Shown here piece by piece: positions 54,432 to 62,288 of a stretch of DNA of 64,000 bases. The stretch lies in NCBI GenBank assembly GCA_022870745.1, contig CP085323.1:3224001-3288000 (forward strand). The letters run 5' to 3'. The translations under genes and the position numbers were made by a program. A model generated the notes under the pieces. That model made no database searches and was not told the origin of the DNA. It was given only the letters and a program-made list of their open reading frames with translations. Source of the DNA: Silvibacterium acidisoli. GTDB taxonomy: Bacteria > Acidobacteriota > Terriglobia > Terriglobales > Acidobacteriaceae. Each line of letters opens with the position of its first letter. Position 1 is the first letter of the stretch.

Positions 54432-55805
54432 TTATGGCTTGAGTTTGGAAAGGATGTTGAGCTTGGCGACGTCGTTGAACATGACGAAGGCCGCGAAGAG
54501 AATCAGCACCACGAAGGCGACTTGATAGACGCGCTCCTTGAACTCCTGGTTCAGGTCGCGGCGCAGGATGCCCTCGATGCAGAGGAAGACAATCATGCCG
54601 CCGTCGAGGATCGGAATCGGAAGCAGGTTGAAGATGCCGAGGTTCAGGCTGATCAGCGCCATCAGGGCAATCAGCGGCTGCCAGCCGGGCATGGTCACTG
54701 CTTCGCCGGTCTGCCGGGCAATGCCGATCGGTCCGCTCAACTGCTGCACATTCGAGCGGTGAGTCACCAGCCGCTTGAGCACGTCGATGATGTAGCCGGA
54801 GTTGTGCAGGTTGAAGGTTACCGACTGGCTCACGGCCTTGCTGAACGGCAGCTGCTCTACGTGGAAGGGAGCCAGTTCCGGATGGAAGCCGAGGCGGTAG
54901 CCCATGCGGCCTGTGCCGTCGTCTCCCCAAACCGGGTTAGCGGTCATGTTGATCGTCTGGCTGCCGCGCTGGATCACCAGGTTCGCGGGCTTGCCGCCGC
55001 CCTGCTGCAGAACCGCCATGACGGCCGATACGGAGTGAACCGTCTGCCCGTTGATGGAGATGATCGAGTCGCCAGCCTTCATGCCTGCCTTATCGGCAGG
55101 GTTGTCAGGCATCACGTCGCGCACACCCAGCGGACCAGCCTGCATCCGCGGCAGCAGGCCGACGTTCTCAATCTCGAAATCCTGACCCTTGCTCGAATCG
55201 GCCAGATAAAGTTCCAGGTTCACCCGCTGCGTCTGGCCATCGACCACGCGCTCGACCGTTACCGGCACATACGAGCTGACGTCGAGAGCGGCGCGGATGC
55301 GCACCTGTTCCCAGGTCGGATTCACATCTTTGTCGAAACGGACGATATGGTCATCAGCCTTGAATCCGGCGCGGGCCGCGGGAGAATCCGGCGGAACGAC
55401 ATCGGTGACGGCGGGCTGCGAGAGGTAGTTTTCCACCTCGTTGTGCATCATGTAGAGCCCGGTCATCAGTACGAAGGCGAGGATGAAGTTTGCGACCGGC
55501 CCGGCCAGGCCAATCAGGACCCGCTGCCAGCGGGGATGGGAGGCAAATTCCGCCGGATCGCCGGTACGCACTTCGCCCGGGGTTTCGCCGGACATTTTGA
55601 CGTATCCGCCTAAAGGCAAAAGGCTTAGGCGGTAGTCGGTATCGCCGCGGCGAAATCCGAAGAGGCGGGTGCCGAAGCCGATCGAGAAAACCTCCACGCG
55701 CACGCGGAAGAGCTTCGCCATAGCGAAGTGGCCGAATTCATGTACGAGCACCATGATGCCCAGTACGATCAGCATGGAAACGAGAGCGGTAAACGCAAAT
55801 TGCAT
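54432..55805 (-). CDS. rseP: Site-2 protease RseP
   Basis: A 457-residue intramembrane zinc metalloprotease that cleaves anti-sigma factors such as RseA in the envelope stress response. HEFGH at H22/E23/H26 (LVHEFGHFAMAKLF), two PDZ domains (VVPPDSPAARAGFKADDHIV and MPDNPADKAGMKAGDSIISI), and the C-terminal metal-binding loop LNLLPIPILDGG. About four membrane segments. Length is close to E. coli RseP (450). It follows dxr on the same strand, as in the classical cluster cdsA-dxr-rseP. Confidence 0.95.
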   Translation of the reverse strand: MQFAFTALVSMLIVLGIMVLVHEFGHFAMAKLFRVRVEVFSIGFGTRLFGFRRGDTDYRLSLLPLGGYVKMSGETPGEVRTGDPAEFASHPRWQRVLIGLAGPVANFILAFVLMTGLYMMHNEVENYLSQPAVTDVVPPDSPAARAGFKADDHIVRFDKDVNPTWEQVRIRAALDVSSYVPVTVERVVDGQTQRVNLELYLADSSKGQDFEIENVGLLPRMQAGPLGVRDVMPDNPADKAGMKAGDSIISINGQTVHSVSAVMAVLQQGGGKPANLVIQRGSQTINMTANPVWGDDGTGRMGYRLGFHPELAPFHVEQLPFSKAVSQSVTFNLHNSGYIIDVLKRLVTHRSNVQQLSGPIGIARQTGEAVTMPGWQPLIALMALISLNLGIFNLLPIPILDGGMIVFLCIEGILRRDLNQEFKERVYQVAFVVLILFAAFVMFNDVAKLNILSKLKP

Positions 55806-55883
55806 AGTTATGAAATCAGTCTCGCTGAGGTGGCTGCGCCCGGAGCAGTTCGGGATGCAGGCTCAGCTTCCTTCCTCTGCGCT

Positions 55884-57077
55884 TCAGGCACTTACGTTCG
55901 AATTGCGGTCGCGGCTGGCCAGTTGCCGTACGACGGTCGCGGCAGTTTCCCGGGCCTGTCTATCAAGCGCAAGCACTTCTGGAATCGTAGCCGGATGGCA
56001 CTCAGACGTATTTTCTAATACTTCTTCAATTGTACGCGGGATAGATGAAAAGGGGATGACCCTTTCGAGGAAGGCGTCCACCGCCACCTCGTCGGCGGCG
56101 TTCAGGGCGATGGAGTGCGCTCCGCCCTTTTCCGCGGCCTCGTAGGCCAGCCGGAGACAAGGAAAACGCTCGAAATCGGGCGGCGAAAAGTCCAAATGGC
56201 CCAAAGCGGCCATGTCGAAGGTCAGGTCCGATTCCACCCGCTCCGGGTAGCTCATGGCGTAGAGGATGGGCAAACGCATATCCGTGACCGAAATCTGGGC
56301 CAGGATGCTGCCGTCCACGTATTCGACCAGCGAGTGCACCGTCGATTGCGGATGCACCGTCACCTTCACCGCCGAGGGCGGCAGGTTGAAGAGGCGGCAG
56401 GCCTCGATGATCTCGAGCCCCTTGTTCAACATGGTGGCGGAATCGATGGTGATACGCCGCCCCATCACCCAGGTCGGATGCTTCAAAGCCTGTTCGACCG
56501 TGATTTTGCTGAACTCTTCCAAGGGCAGGTTGCGGAACGGGCCGCCCGAAGCGGTCAGCCAGATGCGGCGGATTTCGTCCCTGGTACCGGCGCGCATGCA
56601 CTGGTGAACCGCGTTGTGCTCCGAATCGATCGGCAGCAGCGGAACTCCGGCCTCGCGGGCAGCGGCGGTGAGGATCTCCCCGGCGGCCACCATCGCTTCT
56701 TTATTGGCGAGACCGATCGTCTTGCCGGCCTTCACGGCCGCGTAAGTCGCTTCGAGCCCTGAAACGCCGACGATGGCGGAGACGACGAAGTCCACCTGCG
56801 GCAGTGTAGCCACGCGGATGGTCCCTTCGGTTCCGTAAACGGCTTCGACACCGGTAACGCCCTCGGCAGAGAGGCGCTTCGCCAGCTCATCGGCCAGTTC
56901 CGCAGTCGCCATGGAGACAACCTGGGGCCTCCAGCGGCGGCACTGCTCAAACGCGGCTTCGACGTTTCTGCCCGCTGCGAGCGAGGCAACTGCAAAACGG
57001 CCGGGGTATTTTTCGATAATGCTGAGAGTGCTCTGACCGATGGACCCGGTCGAGCCGAGAATGGCTATCTGCTTCAA
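55884..57077 (-). CDS. dxr: 1-deoxy-D-xylulose 5-phosphate reductoisomerase
   Basis: Second enzyme of the MEP isoprenoid pathway: reduces DXP to 2-C-methyl-D-erythritol 4-phosphate with NADPH. The N-terminus is KQIAILGSTGSIGQSTLSII (NADPH motif GSTGSIG), followed by catalytic LPIDSEHNAV and the GRRITIDSATMLNKGLE-type substrate segment. TTG at 57077 gives 397 residues as in E. coli; the longer frame to 57137 overlaps cdsA and has no match. Ten bases after cdsA, upstream of rseP. Confidence 0.95.
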   Translation of the reverse strand: MKQIAILGSTGSIGQSTLSIIEKYPGRFAVASLAAGRNVEAAFEQCRRWRPQVVSMATAELADELAKRLSAEGVTGVEAVYGTEGTIRVATLPQVDFVVSAIVGVSGLEATYAAVKAGKTIGLANKEAMVAAGEILTAAAREAGVPLLPIDSEHNAVHQCMRAGTRDEIRRIWLTASGGPFRNLPLEEFSKITVEQALKHPTWVMGRRITIDSATMLNKGLEIIEACRLFNLPPSAVKVTVHPQSTVHSLVEYVDGSILAQISVTDMRLPILYAMSYPERVESDLTFDMAALGHLDFSPPDFERFPCLRLAYEAAEKGGAHSIALNAADEVAVDAFLERVIPFSSIPRTIEEVLENTSECHPATIPEVLALDRQARETAATVVRQLASRDRNSNVSA

Positions 57078-57087
57078 TGGAAAGAAC

Positions 57088-57912
57088 CTAAAAAGACTGC
57101 TGCAAAAGTAGAGCGTACCACAGCACAGGCGCCGCAAGGAGCAGCGCGTCGATGCGGTCGAGAATGCCGCCGTGTCCGGGAAGCAGGGAACCGGAATCCT
57201 TCACGCCCGCACCGCGCTTGATGGCCGACTCGATCAGGTCGCCCACCTGGGCGGCGACATTCAGAATGGCCGCAAGCAGCAGCCAGCGCCAGACCGGTCC
57301 CGGAAAGGAAAGAATCTCGATATTTCTGCCGGTCAGCGTGGTCGCGAGCCAGAGCACCAGGCCGGAGACGACCACGCTGCCTAGAATGGAGGCAATCGCG
57401 CCCTCCCAGGTCTTGCCCGGACTGATCGATGGAGCCATCTTGTGTTTGCCCCACGCGCGGCCTACATACAGGGCGGCAATATCGCCGGTCCAGACGGCGA
57501 AAAACAGGAACAGCAGCAGCGACGGACCGTTTTCCTGCTCGATCATCAGGGGCAGGGTCGTCAGCGAGAGGCCGGTGTAGAGAATGCCGAATACGGAAAA
57601 CGCGGTATCCGGAAGCACGCGATTCAGGGGCGACCGGAAGGCGCAGACGATGAAGATCCCCAGCGAAAGCGCTCCGATCACAGGGCCAAGGAAGTCGGGA
57701 CGGCGGAAGACGCACGCAAAGAGCAGCGCGACGGCGATCATCGCTGCAATGCGCGGAGTTTTCGCTCCGAAGGCATCGGCGAGCGTCAGGTATTCCCAAA
57801 GGGCGAGTTCTGCCACCAGGGCAACGACCGGGGTTACGACCCAGATCGGGGCCTTGAAAATGAGCAGTAAAACCAGGGGAATGAGGACTACAGCCGTAAC
57901 AACACGTTTCAT
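57088..57912 (-). CDS. cdsA: Phosphatidate cytidylyltransferase
   Basis: A 274-residue membrane enzyme making CDP-diacylglycerol from CTP and phosphatidate, the precursor of all phospholipids. Membrane segments begin at once (VVTAVVLIPLVLLLIF). The signature is GVKDSGSLLPGHGGILDRID near the C-terminus (GxKDxG...PGHGGxLDRxD), and PSISPGKTWEGA precedes it. ATG at 57912 is used; the frame continues to 57978 without support. It heads a cdsA-dxr-rseP run. In many bacteria uppS is immediately upstream; here a VWFA-like gene on the opposite strand intervenes. Confidence 0.95.
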   Translation of the reverse strand: MKRVVTAVVLIPLVLLLIFKAPIWVVTPVVALVAELALWEYLTLADAFGAKTPRIAAMIAVALLFACVFRRPDFLGPVIGALSLGIFIVCAFRSPLNRVLPDTAFSVFGILYTGLSLTTLPLMIEQENGPSLLLFLFFAVWTGDIAALYVGRAWGKHKMAPSISPGKTWEGAIASILGSVVVSGLVLWLATTLTGRNIEILSFPGPVWRWLLLAAILNVAAQVGDLIESAIKRGAGVKDSGSLLPGHGGILDRIDALLLAAPVLWYALLLQQSF

Positions 57913-58111
57913 CGCTTTGCCTAAGAATACACGGCTGCAACGGTGTGCCTGCCTTCGCGCGGAAGCGCCTTTGAGCACCCCGGAACGATCAACGCGACCC
58001 AGCGAATCCTTTTGGGGTCATCACCCGTCTCAACAACTGTTGGGAAGCTTCCGGGTTCCTACCAGAAGAAGTTGCCGCGGCCCACGCCACCGGCGGGAAT
58101 AGAGGAAATTG

Positions 58112-59062
58112 ATGAAACCAGGAAAGGTAGCTTCAACTGCGTTATTGGCCATTCTGGCCTCTGTTGTGCCTTCTGTCTTCGCGCAGGGAACGGACGGGGT
58201 TCCGGCACGCGCGATTGTTACTGTCATGGGTAAAAAGTCCGACGCTCCGCCGGCCACTCCGCAGCAGAAAGACTTCAAAGTCTCGGTGGACGGCAAGAAC
58301 GCCAACATTACCGGCCTTTCGCCGTTGCGCGACGATCGCTCGGCTCTCGAACTGGTGATCCTGATCGATGGCGGAGCGCGCGAGAGCCTGGGACGGCAGC
58401 TGAACGACATCGCCGATTTCGTCAAAGGCCTTCCGCCAGCGACGGCAGTCGGCATTGCTTATATGGAAAACGGCCGCGCCGTCTTTGCGCAGCCCTTCAG
58501 CACCGACAAGAACCAGGCGCTCAAGTCGCTGCATCTCCCGGCCGGAGTTCCGGGTATCAATGCCAGCCCATATTTCTGCCTCTCAGACCTGGCCAAATCG
58601 TGGCCGTCCCAGAACCCCACAGCCCGGCGTGAAGTGGTAATGGTCACCGATGGCGTGGACAACTACGACCGCCGCTTTGATCCGGACGATCCGTACGTGC
58701 AGGCTGCAATAACCGACTCGGTTCGTGCCGGACTGGTGGTTTACACCATCTACTGGCACGACCAGGGACGCTTCCAGCGCGGTCTCTATAACACCAACGC
58801 CGGTCAGAGCCTGATGCTGGAAGTCACGCAGGCGACAGGCGGCAATTCCTACTGGCAGGGACTTGGCAACCCGGTCTCGTTCTCGCCCTTCTTCGACGAT
58901 CTCGGCAAACGGCTGCAAAATCAGTACGAGCTAGGCTTCACGACCCCGGCAAAGAAGAAGCCCGAAGTCAGCGTTCTGAAGATCAAGCTGAACATGCCTG
59001 ACGTAAAAATGGACTCCCCGCAGCGGGTACTCGTCGCCCCGGCTGGAGCTTCTCAGAACTAA
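58112..59062 (+). CDS. Exported VWFA-related protein
   Basis: A 316-residue secreted protein with a signal peptide (MKPGKVASTALLAILASVVP). The VWFA-like core includes LELVILIDGGARESLGRQLN (MIDAS-like D-x-G with G instead of the first Ser), REVVMVTDGVDNYDRRF (conserved D in TDG) and AGLVVYTIYW. The MIDAS DxSxS pattern is therefore degenerate, so metal-dependent ligand binding is uncertain. GAGGAAA precedes the ATG. This is the 'VWFA-related' acidobacterial family, of unknown function. It sits on the opposite strand between uppS and cdsA, with its own terminator. Confidence 0.8.
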   Translation: MKPGKVASTALLAILASVVPSVFAQGTDGVPARAIVTVMGKKSDAPPATPQQKDFKVSVDGKNANITGLSPLRDDRSALELVILIDGGARESLGRQLNDIADFVKGLPPATAVGIAYMENGRAVFAQPFSTDKNQALKSLHLPAGVPGINASPYFCLSDLAKSWPSQNPTARREVVMVTDGVDNYDRRFDPDDPYVQAAITDSVRAGLVVYTIYWHDQGRFQRGLYNTNAGQSLMLEVTQATGGNSYWQGLGNPVSFSPFFDDLGKRLQNQYELGFTTPAKKKPEVSVLKIKLNMPDVKMDSPQRVLVAPAGASQN

Positions 59063-59077
59063 CTGTCCAGTAAAAGC

Positions 59078-59107
59078 AAAAAGGCCCGCTCCGGCGGGCC
59101 TTTTTCT
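59078..59107 (+). terminator. Strong intrinsic terminator of the VWFA-like gene
   Basis: AAAAAGGCCCGC (59078-59089) and GCGGGCCTTTTT (59094-59105) with TCCG loop and following CTTG. Twelve-bp perfect stem 15 bases after the stop; A/T-flanked, so usable in both directions. Confidence 0.93.
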
Positions 59108-59129
59108 TGTTGGATTTGATTTCCCACAG

Positions 59130-59160
59130 TTGTCATCCCGAACACAGTTAGGGACCTGCA
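59130..59160. repeat. Dispersed palindrome, single-arm relative of the 47.7-kb repeat
   Basis: TTGTCATCCCGAACACAG and the following TTAGGGACCTGCA match the 47697-47726 arm except for a few bases in the middle (ACAGTTA versus GAAGTGA). No complete second arm follows. It is downstream of the VWFA-like gene. Confidence 0.75.
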
Positions 59161-59200
59161 TTATCGCCCAGCTCAGCGGGGCGCGGTGAACAGCAAAGAG

Positions 59201-59292
59201 CATTCACCGCAAAGCCGCAAAGGACGCAAAGAAAAGCGGCGAAGATTTGGCGGCCCTTTGCGGCCTTTCTTTGCGCTTTTTGCGCTGAACCG
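59201..59292. repeat. CGCAAAG-rich imperfect inverted repeat
   Basis: The left half carries CGCAAAG/CCGCAAAGG units (about 59208-59232) and the right half the complements CCTTTGCGG and CTTTGCGC (about 59255-59288). The most exact pair is CCGCAAAGG/CCTTTGCGG. It lies in the convergent gap between the VWFA-like and uppS stops and could end uppS transcription. It looks like a dispersed intergenic element. Confidence 0.6.
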
Positions 59293-59331
59293 TCTTTAAG
59301 GATGTTCGAAGAGAAAACGCCCCGGAAGGGC

Positions 59332-60165
<834 letters not shown>

Positions 60166-60240
60166 ACGTCTTCCTCTGATTCGACCGTAGCACGCTCACA
60201 GGGTAAGTCGCAATGAAGGCGAACGATAGTTGTAGATGCG

Positions 60241-60861
60241 CTATTTCGGACGCGCCAGATCGAAGCGGTCGCCGGTGCGAACGTAGGTAGGCCCGCCCAT
60301 CCGGCCAATGGCCTTTAGTTTACCGGGGTCGATCTTGTCGCCATCGAGAACGGCGTCGTTTACGTGGATCAGGACAACATCGCCGAGAATCAGGTATCCG
60401 CCATTGGGTTTTTCGCTGACGGTTACAACCTGGCGCAGCCGGCACTCCATCTGGACGTGGCTCTCGGCAACGCGCGGCGGCCGCACAACTTCGCTGGCCA
60501 CGGGCGTAAGGCCGGACAGGGTGAACTCGTCAATATCGGGCGAGACCTGCGCCGCGCAGGCGTTCATCTGCTCGGCAAACTCTTCTGACACGATGTTTAC
60601 GACGAATTCCTTCGTAGCGAGAATGTTGCGGTAGGTGTCCTTGGTTTCAGGCAACGGATCGACGCGTACCGTTGCGCAAAAGCAGATCACCGGGGGATTG
60701 GAGCTGCAGCCCGTGAAATAGCTGAACGGCGCAAGATTATGCACGCCATGCTCGTCAATGCTCGACACGAAAGCGATCGGACGCGGCACGATCGCGCCAA
60801 TCATCAGCTTGTAGACGTTGGCTCCGGACATGCCGGATGGATCAAATCTCTGCATTGACAT
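60241..60861 (-). CDS. Flavin reductase-like (FMN-binding split barrel) protein
   Basis: A 206-residue protein of the DIM6/NTAB flavin reductase family. The signature is IVPRPIAFVSSIDEHGVHNLAPFSYF, then CFCATVR...KDTYRNILATKEFVVNIV and a metal- or flavin-binding barrel to the end (VLIHVNDAVLDGDKI). It probably binds FMN and acts as an oxidoreductase component; substrate unknown. It follows the XRE/zinc-ribbon gene (31-base gap) on the same strand and is followed by a 75-base gap before uppS, so a short operon is possible. Confidence 0.82.
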   Translation of the reverse strand: MSMQRFDPSGMSGANVYKLMIGAIVPRPIAFVSSIDEHGVHNLAPFSYFTGCSSNPPVICFCATVRVDPLPETKDTYRNILATKEFVVNIVSEEFAEQMNACAAQVSPDIDEFTLSGLTPVASEVVRPPRVAESHVQMECRLRQVVTVSEKPNGGYLILGDVVLIHVNDAVLDGDKIDPGKLKAIGRMGGPTYVRTGDRFDLARPK

Positions 60862-60892
60862 TCACAGCCTAAACGGTTGAGCAGCCCCGGGC

Positions 60893-61429
60893 TCAGGCAG
60901 TACGCCTGCGCCCCGAGGCCATTTCGCGCACCTGGTTCAGAAACATCGACCGCTGGAAGCCGTCGAGCTGACCGACAAGCGATGCGATTTCCGCGAGGAA
61001 CGGATCGGCCATGATCGCGGACATCTCTGCCTGCGCACGGCTGCGGCGGTCGCGAAGAAGCGCACAGACATCGACACCAAGAGCCGTGGCAAGGCGTTCC
61101 AGCGATGAAAGCGTAGGCATCGCTTTGGCGTTTTCGATCTTCGAAATGTAGGTGCGAGGCACATCCATTTTGGCCGCGAGCTGGCGCTGGCTCAGGCCGC
61201 GCGACTGGCGAATATCACGGACGGCGCGAGCAACGTTGATCTCGTCAGGGTTCGAGTTCGCACTGCCTGAAGCAACGACCAGTTGCGGCAGGGACGGCTC
61301 GGGCTCTTCAATTTCCAGGGGCTTGTGGCAGCGACGGCAAAGTGAATTGACTGTGCGGAACTGCACCAGTGTGCAGTGTGCGCAGCGTATTACCTCGCGT
61401 GCCTCGACAGTGGCTAAGGTAGTTGCCAT
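60893..61429 (-). CDS. XRE-family regulator with N-terminal zinc ribbon
   Basis: A 178-residue protein. Residues about 15-40 hold two CxxC pairs, CAHC and CRRC, separated by 14 residues (zinc-ribbon-like). Residues about 62-120 are an XRE/Cro helix-turn-helix (VRDIRQSRGLSQRQLAAKMD...TYISKIENAKAMPTLSSLERL). A conserved C-terminal helical stretch (FLNQVREMASGRRR) follows. ATG at 61429 is used; the frame is open to 61492 but the extra 21 residues have no support. Upstream of the flavin reductase-like gene; possibly autoregulatory. The effector is unknown. Confidence 0.82.
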   Translation of the reverse strand: MATTLATVEAREVIRCAHCTLVQFRTVNSLCRRCHKPLEIEEPEPSLPQLVVASGSANSNPDEINVARAVRDIRQSRGLSQRQLAAKMDVPRTYISKIENAKAMPTLSSLERLATALGVDVCALLRDRRSRAQAEMSAIMADPFLAEIASLVGQLDGFQRSMFLNQVREMASGRRRTA

Positions 61430-61615
61430 ATCAGTTGTAGCAGAGTGCCAGAGCGGGCTCTCCGTGATGGCCGGGCAGTGGATCGTAACCACATTTCCGG
61501 TCTCATCTGTGAACCAGCTTGCCTGTGGGGTATCTTTGTTGTCAAGTGAAAAGGGTGATTCAGCCGAAAATAACGGAATAAAACCCGAAGAAACCCGAAA
61601 AGGGAGGAAGAGCGT

Positions 61616-62242
61616 TTGAACAGCACGTCACCTTATACGCGGGAACGCGCATGGACATTGCTTTGCGAATGGACACAATCGCCAGGTCTCATCAAGCATG
61701 CGCTCGCTGTAGAAACCTGCACCCGGGCTTATGGGGTGCAACAGGCCGACTGTCTCGGGCTCGTCGGCGGAGAGCGCGATGACTTTATCGAAAGCTACGC
61801 CATCACCGGGCTCCTTCACGACTTCGACTACGAGCGTCATCCTTCACTGGACGAACATCCTTTCGTCGGCGTGCGCCTGCTCGCCGAGGAGGGTTGGCCC
61901 GAGGATGTTCGCCAAGCCATTCTTGGCCACGCGCAATATTCAGGCGTGCCGCGCGATACGCACCTCGCGAAATCGCTCTTCGCCTGCGACGAGCTGGCCG
62001 GATTTCTGACCGCCTGCTCGCTGGTAAAGCCGACAAAGTCCATCTTTGATGTAGACGTAGCAGGAGTAAAAAAGAAATTAAAGGACAAGGCATTTGCTCG
62101 CGGAGTCAATCGCGACGACGTGATCCAGGGAGCGCAGGAGCTCGGTGTCAGCCTCGACGACCACATCGTTTTCTGCATCCAGGCTATGCGGCGGCGGTGC
62201 GATCTGCTGGACCTGCGCGGAGCCTCCAATGCAGAAGCTTAA
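61616..62242 (+). CDS. HD-domain phosphohydrolase (TTG start)
   Basis: A 208-residue metal-dependent phosphohydrolase of the HDIG type. Motifs: HALAVETCTRAY (first His), TGLLHDFDYERHP (HD pair) and ILGHAQYSGVP (third His region); Asp in LFACDELAGFL. The start is TTG at 61616, with GGAGGA about 8 bases upstream. It probably hydrolyses a nucleotide-like substrate; no specificity can be given. It precedes the GH39-like gene (46-base gap) on the same strand and is divergent from the XRE gene. Confidence 0.85.
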   Translation: MNSTSPYTRERAWTLLCEWTQSPGLIKHALAVETCTRAYGVQQADCLGLVGGERDDFIESYAITGLLHDFDYERHPSLDEHPFVGVRLLAEEGWPEDVRQAILGHAQYSGVPRDTHLAKSLFACDELAGFLTACSLVKPTKSIFDVDVAGVKKKLKDKAFARGVNRDDVIQGAQELGVSLDDHIVFCIQAMRRRCDLLDLRGASNAEA

Positions 62243-62288
62243 CTCTGCTGTTACAGAAGGGCATTTAGGGTAAGGCAGGAGAATCATT

